Shown here: in pieces, positions 1-10,741 of the stretch | How the letters are laid out: each line of letters starts with the position of its first letter | How positions within the stretch are numbered: position 1 is the first letter of the stretch | Assembly: GCF_008831075.1 (NCBI RefSeq) | Contig: NZ_WBJX01000001.1 | Span: forward strand, 1,188,515-1,252,514 | Reading direction: 5' to 3' | Origin: Pseudoclavibacter terrae | GTDB taxonomy: Bacteria > Actinomycetota > Actinomycetes > Actinomycetales > Microbacteriaceae | DNA: 64,000 bases | Program-made: the position numbers and the translations under genes | The notes under the pieces: generated by a model | The model's input: only the letters and a program-made list of their open reading frames with translations | What the model was told of the DNA's origin: nothing | Databases searched by the model: none

Positions 1-713
1 AGCCAGCCGTTGGAGAGCACCGAGCGCCACACGGCGGCTGCCGCCTTGAAGAGCGGGAACGGGGAGGACGGACTGGCCGTGGCGAGCCGGCTCGCCGCCG
101 CCGCGAGACCGACGAGGCTGACGGCGAAGACCGGCGCGCCGCATCCGTCGACACCGACCGCGCTCGGGCGCTCCCTGGTCATGCGCTCGACCGTGTCCTT
201 GACGGCCACCTGGAGCGGATGATCTGCCGCCAGGTACCCCTCCGTCGGCCACCCCTGGGCGACGCAGGCCGCCAGCATCGCAGCGTGTTTGCCGCTGCAC
301 TCCATGTACACCGGGGAGGATGCCTCGCCGGCGCGGACGAGCGCGTCTCTGGATGCACGATCTCGGGGCCAGGAAGCGGGGCAGGCGAGTGCCCGGTCGT
401 CGAGCCCGCTGGCGTGCAGGATCTCCCGCACGTGTGCGACGTGAGCGGGGGAACCGGAGTGGCTGCCGCAGGCGATCGCCGTCTGCTCGTCCGTCAGCCG
501 AGCGCCGAGCGCCAGCGCGGTCTGCGCCTGGAAGAGCTTGAGGGTCGAGCGTGGGAACACCGGCTGATGCCCGTCTCCGAGCTCGGCACGGATCGTCGCG
601 TCCGGGTTGGTCAGGACCGCAGCGCCGACGTGCCTGGATTCGATGAACCCAGAACGGACGACAACGGCGAGTTCGACGGCGGCTGCAGCGTGCAGCGTTG
701 ATGCTTCGCTCAT
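1..713 (-). CDS. L-asparaginase, AnsA/PF06089 type (3' end outside window)
   Basis: Reading frame on the minus strand starting ATG at 713 and open to the window edge (237 codons seen). Family signatures are visible: PVFPRSTLKLFQ near residue 51, an IACGSHSG segment, the CSGKHAAML motif and GVDGCGAPVFAVSL. These match the actinobacterial asparaginase family PF06089, which hydrolyses asparagine to aspartate and ammonia in the cytoplasm. No signal peptide is seen. A TAGGCT hexamer lies 9 nt upstream of the ATG and no Shine-Dalgarno is present, suggesting a leaderless or nearly leaderless mRNA. The gene is divergent from rseP. The C-terminal part is outside the window. Confidence 0.85.
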   Translation of the reverse strand, partial: MSEASTLHAAAAVELAVVVRSGFIESRHVGAAVLTNPDATIRAELGDGHQPVFPRSTLKLFQAQTALALGARLTDEQTAIACGSHSGSPAHVAHVREILHASGLDDRALACPASWPRDRASRDALVRAGEASSPVYMECSGKHAAMLAACVAQGWPTEGYLAADHPLQVAVKDTVERMTRERPSAVGVDGCGAPVFAVSLVGLAAAASRLATASPSSPFPLFKAAAAVWRSVLSNGW

Positions 714-722
714 GATCGGGCA

Positions 723-728
723 AGCCTA
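723..728 (-). promoter_or_regulatory. -10 element of the asparaginase gene
   Basis: TAGGCT on the minus strand, 9 nt before the ATG. No ribosome binding site lies between them. A -35 box is not evident. Confidence 0.45.
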
Positions 729-811
729 CGCGGTGGGCGACTCGCAGCACCGGTGCGCGCGCGGCCCGGCGGGCAGGGCAGATCGACAGCATGCGAGCGA
801 CAAGGCGGGTC

Positions 812-817
812 TACGCT
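812..817 (+). promoter_or_regulatory. -10 element of rseP
   Basis: TACGCT followed by 8 nt and the GTG start of rseP. The spacing fits transcription starting at or 1-2 nt before the start codon. No Shine-Dalgarno is visible. Confidence 0.45.
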
Positions 818-825
818 TGACCCCC

Positions 826-2163
826 GTGGAATCAGTCTTGCTCTTCATCGTCGGCGTCCTGGCCGCAGTCATCGGCCTCGCCGCGTCTATCGCGCTCCAC
901 GAGGTCGGCCACCTCGTCCCCGCCAAGCGCTTCGGGGTGCGCGTCACGCAGTACATGGTGGGGTTCGGGCCGACGCTCTTCTCGCGCAAGCGGGGCGAGA
1001 CGGAATACGGCGTGAAGGCCATCCCGCTCGGCGGGTACGTCGCCATGATCGGCATGTACCCGCCCGCCAAGGCGGGACAGGCCGCGCGCACGGGCGGGAC
1101 CGGGTTCATGTCGAGCATGATCGACGACGCCAGGCTCGCGTCCGCGGAAGGGGTGCTGCCGGGGGAGGAGTCGCGGACGTACGCGGCGCTCCCGGTCTGG
1201 AAGCGCATCGTCATCATGGTCGGTGGGCCAGCCATGAACTTCGTCATCGCGATCCTCGGCTTCATGATCGTCTGCTCCGGATTCGGGCTCTACCAGCCGT
1301 CGACGACGGTCGGCACGGTCTACGAGTGCGTCGTCCCGGCTGGCTCGGTGGCGCCTGAGCCAGGTGAGGCGTGCGCGACGCCGGCACCCGCCTTCGAGGC
1401 CGGACTCCTCCCCGGTGACAGGATCACGAGCGTTGACGGCACCGCCACCGACAGCTGGGACCTCCTCCAGGAGACCATCCGCGTGAGCCCGGGCGAGCCG
1501 ATCTCCGTCGGGGTCGATCGCGCGGGTGAGCAGCTGCAGGTGGAGCTCACGCCACGCGTCAACACCGTCTACGAGCTCGACGAGCTGACGGGAGCACGCG
1601 TCGAAGCCGCGGACGGCTCGTTCGTGACGCAGGAAGTCGGGTTCGTCGGCATCACGCCGACGCAGGAGCGCATCAGGCAGTCGCCGCTCTACGCATTCAC
1701 GATGGCCGAGGCCAACGTGCGCGCCGTCGGCAACTTCCTGATCACGATCCCCGAGCGCATCGTCGAGATGTGGAACGCCGGCTTCGGGGGCGCCGAGCGA
1801 GACCCGAACGGCCCGATGAGCGTTGTCGGGGTCGGACGGATCACAGGAGAGGTGGCGGCTGAGAGCAGCATCCCCGTCGTCGATCGGGTGGCGACCATCG
1901 TGCAGCTGGTCGCGTCCGTCAACATCGCGCTCGGCGTCATCAACCTCGTCCCGCTGCCGCCCCTCGATGGCGGACACGTGCTCGCCGCGCTCATCGACGG
2001 TGTCCGCCGACGGCTCGCCAAGCTGTTCGGTCGCCCCGACCCTGGTCCGTTCGACACGGCCAAGCTGCTCCCCGTCACCCTGGTGATCGCGGGATGCCTC
2101 ATGGCGATGAGCGCCCTCTTCATCTATGTCGACATCGTCAACCCGATCCGACTCTTCGAGTAG
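826..2163 (+). CDS. rseP: Site-2 (M50) intramembrane zinc metalloprotease, RseP/Rip1 type
   Basis: A 445-residue multi-pass membrane protease. The first helix carries the zinc-binding HEVGH motif (H25, E26, H29) and the last third carries NLVPLPPLDGG with the third ligand D381, both diagnostic for M50 proteases. A PDZ-like segment (FEAGLLPGDRITSVDG) sits between them. Homologues cut anti-sigma factors and other single-pass proteins within the membrane. The GTG start is chosen because the hydrophobic first helix begins immediately after it; a longer in-frame reading from 607 would overlap the divergent asparaginase gene. In many actinobacteria rseP lies between dxr and ispG, but here it is followed by the MoxR operon. 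Confidence 0.93.
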   Translation: MESVLLFIVGVLAAVIGLAASIALHEVGHLVPAKRFGVRVTQYMVGFGPTLFSRKRGETEYGVKAIPLGGYVAMIGMYPPAKAGQAARTGGTGFMSSMIDDARLASAEGVLPGEESRTYAALPVWKRIVIMVGGPAMNFVIAILGFMIVCSGFGLYQPSTTVGTVYECVVPAGSVAPEPGEACATPAPAFEAGLLPGDRITSVDGTATDSWDLLQETIRVSPGEPISVGVDRAGEQLQVELTPRVNTVYELDELTGARVEAADGSFVTQEVGFVGITPTQERIRQSPLYAFTMAEANVRAVGNFLITIPERIVEMWNAGFGGAERDPNGPMSVVGVGRITGEVAAESSIPVVDRVATIVQLVASVNIALGVINLVPLPPLDGGHVLAALIDGVRRRLAKLFGRPDPGPFDTAKLLPVTLVIAGCLMAMSALFIYVDIVNPIRLFE

Positions 2164-2260
2164 CCGTTCGAGGAAGACTCGCGGGAGGCTGAACGTGAGT
2201 GCCGCACGGTGTCACTACGCTTTCCCTTGCGAATCACTGAAGTGCCCGAGACGAGATCAG

Positions 2261-2266
2261 TAGAGT
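2261..2266 (+). promoter_or_regulatory. -10 element of the MoxR/Bat-like operon
   Basis: TAGAGT in the 137-nt gap after rseP, leaving a leader of about 28 nt that includes AGGAAGAAGGA, a Shine-Dalgarno just before the GTG start. No clear -35 was found. Confidence 0.4.
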
Positions 2267-2300
2267 CGGCAGGCGTGTCCAGCCGCAGGAAGAAGGATCC

Positions 2301-3301
<1,001 letters not shown>

Positions 3302-3305
<4 letters not shown>

Positions 3306-4204
3306 CCATGTCGAGCGAACGCCCCCTTCTCGCGAAGGTGAAGTCGAAGATGTTCCTGCACGCGCGAAGGCGCGTGCTGCACCTGCTCGACGGCCAGTAC
3401 GCCTCGCATCTGCGGGGTCGCAGCATGGATTTCGACGATCTCCGCGAGTACGTGGCGGGAGATGAGATCAAGGACATCGACTGGAAGGCGAGCGCGCGAG
3501 CGGGGCACCCCCTCGTGAAGCGCTACGTCGCCGAGCGTCGCCACCGTGTGCTGTTCGCCGTCGATGGCGGCCGCAACATGGCGGCGATCTCGGCGAGCGG
3601 CGAGCCGAAGAGGGAGGTGCTGGTCACGGCGCTGGGCGTTCTCGGCTATCTCGCCATCCGGCATGGTGACGACGTGGGTCTCGTGACGGGTAGCTCCGAC
3701 GGCATCAGGCAGCTCCCGTTCCGCAGCACGTCGTCCGCGCTCGAGCGGATGCTGCACGCTGTCTACGACACGGTTGGACTCGAGACAGCGACCAGCGATA
3801 TGAACGCGGTCCTCGACCGAGTCCGTCTCACGGTCAGGCACCGCGCGCTGCTCGTCGTGATCGCGGACGAGTTCGACTGGGACGAGGAACGTGCTGCGCT
3901 CGTGCGCCGGCTGGCGGCGCAGCATGAGATCGTCTGGCTCCAGATCACGGACGCGGAACCGCATCAGCGCGGCACCCGTGGCGAGCTGGCCTTCGACGTG
4001 GAGGGGAACTGGGCCATGCCGAGCCTTTTCGGCGGGGACCGGCTCCTCGAGCGCGAGTTCGAGTACGCCGAGCAGAAACGGGCGCTCGATATGGAGCGCA
4101 CGTTCGAGGCGAACGCGGTGTCGTACGCGGAGATCGCGAGCGAGCAGCAGGTCGCGCCGACACTCCTTGCGCTCTTGAAGGCGAGGGCGAATGTTCGTCG
4201 CTGA
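3302..4204 (+). CDS. DUF58 domain protein
   Basis: A 300-residue protein with the DUF58 signature: GRSMDFDDLREYVAGDE (39-55) followed by DIDWKASAR (58-66), then a von Willebrand-like fold (VLFAVDGGRNM). DUF58 proteins nearly always sit next to MoxR and are probably its clients; their biochemical role is not established. Many relatives have two N-terminal membrane helices, which this one lacks. The start overlaps the MoxR stop by 4 nt; an ATG two codons later is an alternative. The 3' end overlaps the next gene by 14 nt. Confidence 0.88.
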
Positions 4205-4679
4205 TGTCCAACCGCCGGAGGGAACCGTCGTTCCCGTCATCGACTACGCGCAGTTCTGGCTGGTTCTCGGCTTCCTGATCCTGGCGTCCATCGTCGCCTA
4301 CTACTTCCTCGTGGTCTTCCTGACTCGACCGCGCCCGCCGAAGGCAGCCCCGGTGCTCCCTCCTGCGAGGCCGCCGGTCCATGCGCTGCAGCAGGAGTAT
4401 CTCGAGCGCGTGGACGAGGTCGCGCGCCGTGCGGCGGCTGGCGAGCTGACGCCGCGACGGGCCCACGCGGAGCTGAGCGTGCTCGTCCGTGGTTTCGTCG
4501 CTGCCGTCTCGACCGTTCCGGCGGACAAGATGACGCTCACCGACCTGAGGCGCACCGAGCTGCGCGGGGTCTCGCACACGGTCGGCCAGTACTACCCGAT
4601 GGTCTTCGGGGCGCACGATCCGAGCGGCACGGAGGCCGGGATCGCAGCCGCGCGGGAGGTGATCGCGACATGGCGATAG
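4191..4679 (+). CDS. Single-pass membrane protein of the MoxR operon, DUF4381-like
   Basis: A 162-residue protein with one strong membrane helix (about residues 23-43, WLVLGFLILASIVAYYFLVV), a proline-rich stretch after it, and a helical cytoplasmic part (VDEVARRAAAGELTPRRAHA). Its place between DUF58 and the first vWA gene matches the small membrane protein (DUF4381 class) found in other MoxR operons, but similarity is weak by eye. It starts inside the DUF58 gene and its stop overlaps the next start by 10 nt, so it belongs to the same translational unit. Confidence 0.6.
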   Translation: MFVADVQPPEGTVVPVIDYAQFWLVLGFLILASIVAYYFLVVFLTRPRPPKAAPVLPPARPPVHALQQEYLERVDEVARRAAAGELTPRRAHAELSVLVRGFVAAVSTVPADKMTLTDLRRTELRGVSHTVGQYYPMVFGAHDPSGTEAGIAAAREVIATWR

Positions 4680-5665
4680 CAATGTGGTGGGTCAGCCTGT
4701 CGCTGATCGCAGTAGCGGCAGCCGTCGCGGCCATCGCCTGGTGGCGTGCTCGCAAGCGTGGGCGGTCTGGCGCGATCCCCGTCGCCAACTCCAGGCGGCT
4801 CACGAGGCTTCCGGCGTACCGACGGGCGCTGCTCAGGTACTCGAGTCTCATGACCGCGGTCGGGGTCGTCCTCGCGATCCTCCTCGCGGTCACGAGCGTC
4901 GCGGCTGGCCGCTGGGTGTACCAGCGCGTCGAATCGCCGGAGAAGTTCAACCGCGACATCGTGCTCTGCCTCGACATCTCCGGCTCCATGGTCGACTACG
5001 ACGTCGAGGTGCTCGACAGGTACCTCGAGATGCTCCAGGGGTTCGACGGGGAGCGCATGTCGCTCATGCTGTGGGATGCGACGGCGGTCCAGCTCTTCCC
5101 GCTGACCGACGACTACGCGTTCGTCGAGACCCAGCTGCAGCAGGTGCGGGATGAGATGGAGTCGGCCTCGGGCGGATCCAACATCGAGTACTCGTTCGCC
5201 CAGGGCACGCAGGGCGCTGCAGGCGCCTCCCTCGTCGGCGATGGCCTTGCCTCCTGCGCGATGACGTTCGGCGAATACGATCCGGCCGCCGATGACGGAA
5301 GATCCCGTTCCATCATCTTCGCGACGGACAACGCGGTGAACGGCGACCCGCTCGTCTCGTTCCCGGAGGCCGCCGAATACACGGAGGAGCGCGGGATCAC
5401 CATCTACGCGCTCGATGCCAACCAGTTCGAGGATGCGTTCGCCGACCAGTTCAGGACGACGATCCTGCAGGCGGACGGCAGCTACTTCAAGCTCACCGAC
5501 CCGGCCAGCGTGTCCGGCATCGTCGACCAGATCACGAGCGAGCAGACCTCGCTCATGGTCGGCCAGCCCCAGCTGCTCGTCACCGACCGGCCGAACGTGT
5601 GGCTCGTGCTGATGCTCGTCTTCGCATCCATCTACGTCGTGCTGGCCTGGAGGCTTCGACTATGA
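4670..5665 (+). CDS. Membrane-anchored von Willebrand A protein, BatA-like
   Basis: A 331-residue protein with N-terminal helices (about 6-25 and 60-80), a vWA domain facing outside or the membrane surface, and a C-terminal helix (VWLVLMLVFASIYVVLAWRL). The metal-ion adhesion site is intact: DISGS at D102, S104 and S106. This layout (helix, vWA, helix) matches BatA/BatB proteins of MoxR operons. ATG 4670 overlaps the previous gene by 10 nt; ATG 4682 is a possible alternative start. The stop overlaps the next ATG (ATGA). Confidence 0.82.
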   Translation: MAIAMWWVSLSLIAVAAAVAAIAWWRARKRGRSGAIPVANSRRLTRLPAYRRALLRYSSLMTAVGVVLAILLAVTSVAAGRWVYQRVESPEKFNRDIVLCLDISGSMVDYDVEVLDRYLEMLQGFDGERMSLMLWDATAVQLFPLTDDYAFVETQLQQVRDEMESASGGSNIEYSFAQGTQGAAGASLVGDGLASCAMTFGEYDPAADDGRSRSIIFATDNAVNGDPLVSFPEAAEYTEERGITIYALDANQFEDAFADQFRTTILQADGSYFKLTDPASVSGIVDQITSEQTSLMVGQPQLLVTDRPNVWLVLMLVFASIYVVLAWRLRL

Positions 5666-6648
5666 CCTGGAATCCCATACTTCCCCCGGTGCTCCTGGCA
5701 CTCGTCGGCATGGTCCTTCTCGGCTTCTGCGTCTTCGCGCTCGTCAGGGCATCCGATCGACGTCGGCGAGTCAACTGGGCCCTGCGCCTCGCCGCCTGTG
5801 CCCTGATCGTGGTCGCCGCGTTCCGTCCTGGCGTCGGCAGCGCTCCGGCCCCGAACCTCCAGAGCGAGGTCGACGTGCTCTTCGTGGTCGACACGACGGC
5901 GAGCATGGTCGCAGAGGACTGGGACGGCGCTCCGCGCCTCGACGGCGTGAAGGCGGACATCTCAGCCCTGACGGCCGCGCACGAGGGGGCAAGGTTCGGC
6001 CTCGTGACCTTCGATGCCGCCGCCGTCCAGCGGTTGCCGTTCACCGCCGACACGACGGCGCTCGACGCCCTGCTGCAGACGCTGCGTCCGGAGGTCACCC
6101 AGTACTCCCGCGGCAGCTCCATCTCCATCGCAGAGCCGCTGGTCCAGGACGTGCTGGAAGCGGCCGCCGAGGCCGAGCCGGAGCGGGCGAGGCTCGTGTA
6201 CTACCTGGGCGACGGTGAGCAGACCGCCGAGACGGAACCGGAATCGTTCAGCGCCGTCGCAGGCTATCTGGCCGGGGGAGCCGTGCTCGGCTACGGCACC
6301 GAGGAGGGTGGGCCCATGAAGGAGACTGCTGGCACGCTCGCGACGGACGAGTCGGGCTACATCCTCGATGGACAGGGCCAGCAGGCCCGCTCCGTCATCG
6401 ACACCGCCGCCCTGCAGACCATCGCGGACGACCTCGCGCTGCCGCTCGAGGTGCGCGAGCCGGGCACGGAAGTGGTTCCCGCGGAGGTCGACGGCACCAG
6501 GGTGACGCAGACCGGCGGCAGCGCGGAGACGGCGTTCGAGGTGTACTGGATCCTCGCCGCGGCCGCGTTCCTCCTGCTGCTCCGAGACGTCTGGGAGTCC
6601 GTGAAGCACTCCATCGAACTCAGCAGGGCCAGGGGAGGAACAGCATGA
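5662..6648 (+). CDS. Second membrane-anchored von Willebrand A protein, BatB-like
   Basis: A 328-residue paralogue of the preceding gene product: two N-terminal helices (about 8-28 and 40-54), a vWA domain and a C-terminal helix (VYWILAAAAFLLLL). The adhesion-site motif reads DTTAS (D77, T79, S81), where Thr replaces the first Ser of the usual DxSxS. Thr at this position could still ligate metal, but it distinguishes the protein from its neighbour. The start is set at the ATGA overlap with the upstream stop. The same overlap type joins it to the TPR gene. Confidence 0.8.
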   Translation: MTWNPILPPVLLALVGMVLLGFCVFALVRASDRRRRVNWALRLAACALIVVAAFRPGVGSAPAPNLQSEVDVLFVVDTTASMVAEDWDGAPRLDGVKADISALTAAHEGARFGLVTFDAAAVQRLPFTADTTALDALLQTLRPEVTQYSRGSSISIAEPLVQDVLEAAAEAEPERARLVYYLGDGEQTAETEPESFSAVAGYLAGGAVLGYGTEEGGPMKETAGTLATDESGYILDGQGQQARSVIDTAALQTIADDLALPLEVREPGTEVVPAEVDGTRVTQTGGSAETAFEVYWILAAAAFLLLLRDVWESVKHSIELSRARGGTA

Positions 6649-7367
6649 GTCCTCGTCGGAGGAAAGCGGGCGGTGCGGTGCCCATGGCCGGTGCCGCCGC
6701 GAAGCGCAGGCGGAGGTTCATCCTCGTCAGCATCCCGTTCGCGCTCCTGGCAGCCGCGTTCGCGACCAAGCTGATCAGCATGTCGGTCATCGCCGACCGC
6801 ACGGTGTCGCTCTATGCCGACTCCGAGTACGAGGGGAGCATGAACTCCGCGCAGCAGCAGAAGTTCGTGAACATCCTCGAGAGCTGGAAGGCCCCGTACA
6901 ACACGGGCACGTCGATGCTCCAGCTTGGACTGCTCGACGAAGCACGCACCGAGCTCGAGGCGGCACTGCCCCTGGCCGAGCCTCCGCAGCAGTGCCCGAT
7001 CCGCGCGAATCTGGCCATCACGATCGAGCGGCAGGGCGATGCGCGCCTCGCCGAGGACGACACCGCAGGGGCGGTCGCCCTGTGGCAGGAGGCCCTCGCA
7101 GTCCTGGATGCCCGCGACCCGAGTTGCGCGTCCACCGAATTCGAGCCCCCGACGGTCGAGTCGAGCGAGCGCATCCAGCAGAAGCTGCAGCAGCAGTCGG
7201 AGGCGCAGGAGCCGACCGAGGGGGAGGAGCCTCCGGAATCGACGCAGTCGCCGGAGATGACCGAGCTCGAAGAGCAGCTGCAGGAGAATCAGCAGGACCG
7301 CCAGGACGAGCTCGACCAGGAGCGCGGTGAGACCGAGGGCGATTCCCTGTACGACAAGCCCTGGTGA
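6645..7367 (+). CDS. TPR-like membrane protein closing the MoxR operon, BatC-like
   Basis: A 240-residue protein with a basic N-terminus (residues 1-24), one membrane helix (about 25-48), a helical region resembling tetratricopeptide repeats (MLQLGLLDEARTELEAALPL and ANLAITIERQGDARLAEDD) and a low-complexity Glu/Gln tail (from about residue 175). BatC proteins in such operons are TPR proteins, and the position fits. It starts at an ATGA overlap with the previous gene and is the last of six overlapping cistrons; proS has its own promoter. Confidence 0.7.
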   Translation: MSPRRRKAGGAVPMAGAAAKRRRRFILVSIPFALLAAAFATKLISMSVIADRTVSLYADSEYEGSMNSAQQQKFVNILESWKAPYNTGTSMLQLGLLDEARTELEAALPLAEPPQQCPIRANLAITIERQGDARLAEDDTAGAVALWQEALAVLDARDPSCASTEFEPPTVESSERIQQKLQQQSEAQEPTEGEEPPESTQSPEMTELEEQLQENQQDRQDELDQERGETEGDSLYDKPW

Positions 7368-7441
7368 CGCAGATCGGTGCCCGCGGTCGGCCAGGCGTCT
7401 GCCAGGGCCGAGCGCGGCCAGCGCGTGGGCCCTGGCAGGAC

Positions 7442-7447
7442 TAGCAT
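7442..7447 (+). promoter_or_regulatory. -10 element of proS
   Basis: TAGCAT followed by 7 nt and the GTG start of proS. No Shine-Dalgarno is present. It fits a leaderless transcript. Confidence 0.5.
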
Positions 7448-7454
7448 TGGCCGG

Positions 7455-9233
7455 GTGACTACTCGCCTCTCCAAGCTCTTTGTCCGCACGCTCCGCGAAG
7501 ACCCCGTCGACGCTGAGGTGGCCAGCCACAGGCTCCTCGTGCGCGCAGGCTACATCCGTCGCCAGGCGCCAGGCGTCTTCGCGTGGCTGCCGCTTGGTCT
7601 CAAGGTGAAGCGTCGCATCGAGCAGATCGTGCGCGAGGAGATGGAAGCGGCAGGCGCTCAGGAGGTGCACTTCCCCGGCATCCTGCCCGCAGACTTCTAC
7701 GAGGCCACGGGCCGCCTCGACGACTTCGGCGACGGGATCTTCCGCCTCGAGGACCGCAAGGGCGCGCCCCTCGTGCTCGCGCCCACACACGAGGAGGCCT
7801 TCACGCTCGCCGTCAAGGACCTCTACTCCTCGTACAAGGATCTGCCGCTCTCGATCTACCAGATCCAGGACAAGTACCGCGATGAGGCGCGTCCCCGCGC
7901 TGGGCTGCTGCGCGGCCGTGAGTTCACGATGAAGGACGCGTACTCGTTCGACATCGACGACGCTGGACTGGACGCGAGCTACCAGGCTCAGCGCGACGCC
8001 TACGAGCGCATCTTCGACCGCCTCGGGCTCGAGTACGTCATCGTCGCTGCCAATGCCGGCGCGATGGGCGGCTCACGGAGCGAGGAGTTCCTGCACCCGA
8101 CGCCCGTCGGCGAAGACACCTTCGTGCGCTCGCCCGGCGGCTACGCGGCGAACGTCGAGGCCTACTCCGCGCCGGCTCCCGCCGCCGTGGACCCGAGCTC
8201 GACCGGTGCCGCGACCGTCTTCGATTCACCGGACACGCCCACCATCGCGACGCTCGTGGCGCACGCCAACGCGGTCGTCCCGAAGGTCGAGGGCCGCGAC
8301 TGGACAGCAGCGGACACGCTCAAGAACGTGGTCGTGGCGCGTCTCCACACGGACGGCACCCGCGACCTGGTCGTCGTCGGCATCCCCGGCGACCGCGAGG
8401 TCGACATGAAGCGCCTCGAGACGGCCCTTCAGCCTGCCGAGGTCGAGGCCGCGACTGCTGAGGACTTCGCGAAGCACCCTGGTCTCGTTCGCGGGTACAT
8501 CGGACCGTGGTCTGCCGAGGGGCAGGCGCTGGGCGAGGACTCCACCACCGGTGTCGCGTACTTCCTCGACGAGACCGTTGCGGACGGCTCCAGCTGGATC
8601 ACCGGCGCCAACATCGCCGGCAAGCACGTCCACTCGCTGGTCGTCGGACGAGACTTCACGGCCGACGCGCGCATCGGCGCCGCCGAGGTCCGCGACGGTG
8701 ACCCTGCCCCCGACGGCAGCGGCGCCATCACGACGGCTCGAGGCACGGAGATCGGGCACGTCTTCCAGCTCGGCCGCAAGTACGCGGAAGCTCTCGGGCT
8801 GAAGGTCCTCAACGAGCAGGGCAAGCTCACCACTGTGACGATGGGGTCCTACGGCATCGGCGTGACCCGGAACCTCGCGCTCATCGCCGAGGCCAACCAC
8901 GACGACCGTGGTCTCATCTGGCCCGAGCAGGTGGCCCCATTCGACGTGCAGATCATCGCCACCGGCCGCAACGAAGAGCCGTTCGCCGTTGCAGAGGAGC
9001 TCTCCGCCGCGTTCGACGCCGCCGGCCTCGACGTGCTCTACGACGACCGGAAGAAGGTCTCGCCCGGCGTCAAGTTCGGAGACGCGGAACTCCTGGGCGT
9101 TCCATGGATCGTCATCGCGGGAAAGGGCGCCGCCGACGGCCAGGTCGAGCTGTGGAACCGCCGGACGAACGAGCGCGACGCGGTCGCCAAGGACGAGGTG
9201 CTGGCGCTCCTGCAGTCCAAGCGCGCCAGCTGA
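7455..9233 (+). CDS. proS: Prolyl-tRNA synthetase, bacterial type with editing domain
   Basis: A 592-residue class II aminoacyl-tRNA synthetase that charges tRNA-Pro. The proline active-site region is clear: [19 protein letters not shown] and APTHEEAFT, motif 2 ([20 protein letters not shown], from about residue 142) and motif 3 (GSYGIGVTR, near 465). An insertion of about 170 residues between motifs 2 and 3 is the alanine-editing domain of bacterial-type ProS. The C-terminal anticodon-binding domain ends the protein. GTG 7455 is chosen because family similarity starts at [14 protein letters not shown] and a -10 hexamer precedes it by 7 nt. Confidence 0.95.
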   Translation: MTTRLSKLFVRTLREDPVDAEVASHRLLVRAGYIRRQAPGVFAWLPLGLKVKRRIEQIVREEMEAAGAQEVHFPGILPADFYEATGRLDDFGDGIFRLEDRKGAPLVLAPTHEEAFTLAVKDLYSSYKDLPLSIYQIQDKYRDEARPRAGLLRGREFTMKDAYSFDIDDAGLDASYQAQRDAYERIFDRLGLEYVIVAANAGAMGGSRSEEFLHPTPVGEDTFVRSPGGYAANVEAYSAPAPAAVDPSSTGAATVFDSPDTPTIATLVAHANAVVPKVEGRDWTAADTLKNVVVARLHTDGTRDLVVVGIPGDREVDMKRLETALQPAEVEAATAEDFAKHPGLVRGYIGPWSAEGQALGEDSTTGVAYFLDETVADGSSWITGANIAGKHVHSLVVGRDFTADARIGAAEVRDGDPAPDGSGAITTARGTEIGHVFQLGRKYAEALGLKVLNEQGKLTTVTMGSYGIGVTRNLALIAEANHDDRGLIWPEQVAPFDVQIIATGRNEEPFAVAEELSAAFDAAGLDVLYDDRKKVSPGVKFGDAELLGVPWIVIAGKGAADGQVELWNRRTNERDAVAKDEVLALLQSKRAS

Positions 9234-9240
9234 GGGCGGC

Positions 9241-9272
9241 GCGGGACGAGGCGGAGCATCGCCTCGTCCCGC
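9241..9272 (+). terminator. Hairpin after proS
   Basis: A perfect 13-bp stem (9241-9253 with 9260-9272) and 6-nt loop immediately after the proS stop. No T-run follows, as is common for actinobacterial terminators. Confidence 0.6.
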
Positions 9273-9307
9273 GTGCCTGACATGAGGACGAGTCTGCCCG
9301 CATGGGG

Positions 9308-9313
9308 TAAACT
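9308..9313 (+). promoter_or_regulatory. -10 element of the nusA operon
   Basis: TAAACT in the gap between the proS hairpin and nusA, giving a leader of about 23 nt with AGAGGGAG as Shine-Dalgarno. No -35 at standard spacing. Confidence 0.4.
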
Positions 9314-9342
9314 CGTCCTTTCATCTGAATAGAGGGAGCGCC

Positions 9343-10362
9343 ATGAAGATCGACCTTGCTGTCCTGAGGATTCTCGAGCGAGAGCGTGAGATCCCGTTTG
9401 AGGAACTTGCCAGCATTCTCGAGCAGGCGATCCTGACCGCGTACGAGAAGCACGTCTCGCAGGAACTGGGCCAGGACGTGCCACCGGCCTCGACCCGGGT
9501 GCACCTCGACCGCAAGAGCGGTGAGGTCAACGTCTTCGTCCCCGAGCTCGACGAAGACGGAGAGATCATCGGCGAAGCCCAGCTCCCCGCCGACGACTTC
9601 GGGCGAGTGGCCGCGTTCGCAGCCAAGCAGGTCATCAACCAGCGCATCCGCGACATCGGCGACGACAAGGTGCTCGGCGAGTTCCGCGGACGCGAAGGCG
9701 ACATCATCGCCGGCGTCATCCAACAGGGCCCGAACCCCCGCATGATCCACGTCGACCTCGGAACCGTCGAGGCGATCCTGCCCCCTGAGGAGCAGGTGCC
9801 AGGTGAGGACTACTCGCACGGCCGCCGACTGCGCGTCTTCGTGACGAAGGTCGAGCGGGGCAGCAAGGGCCCCCAGATCACCGTCTCCCGCACCCACCCG
9901 TCTCTCGTCCGCAAGCTCTTCGCCCTCGAGGTCCCCGAGATCGCGAGCGGCGTCGTCGAGATCGTGTCGCTGGCTCGTGAAGCCGGTCACCGTTCGAAGA
10001 TCGCGGTGCGAGCCACGCAGGAGGGCATCAACCCCAAGGGCGCCTGCATCGGTGAGCTCGGGGCACGCGTCCGCGCCGTCACCAACGAGCTCGGCGACGA
10101 GAAGATCGACATCGTCGACTACTCGGACGACCTGCCGACGTTCGTGGCCAGCGCACTGAGTCCCGCCAAGGTCTCGAGCGCGTTTGTCATCGACCGGGCG
10201 ACCAAGGCCGTCCGAGCACTCGTCCCGGACTTCCAGCTGTCGCTCGCGATCGGCAAGGAGGGCCAGAACGCACGGCTCGCGGCCAAGCTCACGGGGGCGA
10301 GAATCGACATCCAGCCCGACTCGATCCTCGAAGACGGAGACGAAGCGCGCGCAGAGGGGTAG
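9343..10362 (+). CDS. nusA: Transcription termination/antitermination factor NusA
   Basis: A 339-residue NusA. The N-terminal RNA-polymerase-binding domain ([20 protein letters not shown]) is followed by an S1 domain (about 125-195) and two KH domains containing [14 protein letters not shown] and [18 protein letters not shown]. The acidic C-terminal repeats of E. coli NusA are absent, as in other actinobacteria. It binds RNA polymerase and nascent RNA to control pausing and termination. AGAGGGAG precedes the ATG. It heads the nusA-ylxR-infB cluster. Confidence 0.96.
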   Translation: MKIDLAVLRILEREREIPFEELASILEQAILTAYEKHVSQELGQDVPPASTRVHLDRKSGEVNVFVPELDEDGEIIGEAQLPADDFGRVAAFAAKQVINQRIRDIGDDKVLGEFRGREGDIIAGVIQQGPNPRMIHVDLGTVEAILPPEEQVPGEDYSHGRRLRVFVTKVERGSKGPQITVSRTHPSLVRKLFALEVPEIASGVVEIVSLAREAGHRSKIAVRATQEGINPKGACIGELGARVRAVTNELGDEKIDIVDYSDDLPTFVASALSPAKVSSAFVIDRATKAVRALVPDFQLSLAIGKEGQNARLAAKLTGARIDIQPDSILEDGDEARAEG

Positions 10363-10363
10363 T

Positions 10364-10648
10364 ATGTCGTCTGTACGAACGTGCGTTGGATGCCGTTCGC
10401 GCTCCGCACGGAGTCAGCTCCTCAGGGTTGTGCTCCGTCAGGGAAGCCTCGAAGTCGATATCTCGGCGAGTCTTCCAGGGCGTGGAGCCTGGATCCATCC
10501 GACCGCGGAGTGCACCAGGCTAGCGATCGAGCGGCGCGCATTCTTGCGGGCCTTCAAGACCGGCACGGTGGACACCGAGGCGCTCAGCAGGCACGCGAGC
10601 ACACTGGAGCAGGGCGAACGCACTGCTCCTACCACGAGAAAAGGCTGA
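10364..10648 (+). CDS. ylxR: YlxR/RnpM family RNA-binding protein
   Basis: A 94-residue protein with the YlxR hallmarks RTCVGCR (residues 5-11) and PGRGAWIHP. In Bacillus this family binds RNase P RNA and modulates RNase P; the actinobacterial role is inferred. It begins one base after the nusA stop, and the classic nusA-ylxR-infB order supports the call. An in-frame reading from 10184 inside nusA is rejected because family similarity starts at the ATG used here. Confidence 0.9.
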   Translation: MSSVRTCVGCRSRSARSQLLRVVLRQGSLEVDISASLPGRGAWIHPTAECTRLAIERRAFLRAFKTGTVDTEALSRHASTLEQGERTAPTTRKG

Positions 10649-10741
10649 TCGGACCATGGACTAATCATGAGTGACTCACGATGAGGCACATCCGACTTTA
10701 ATGGTCCGCTCCTGTTTGGGCGGGCCCCAGACAGGAGAAAA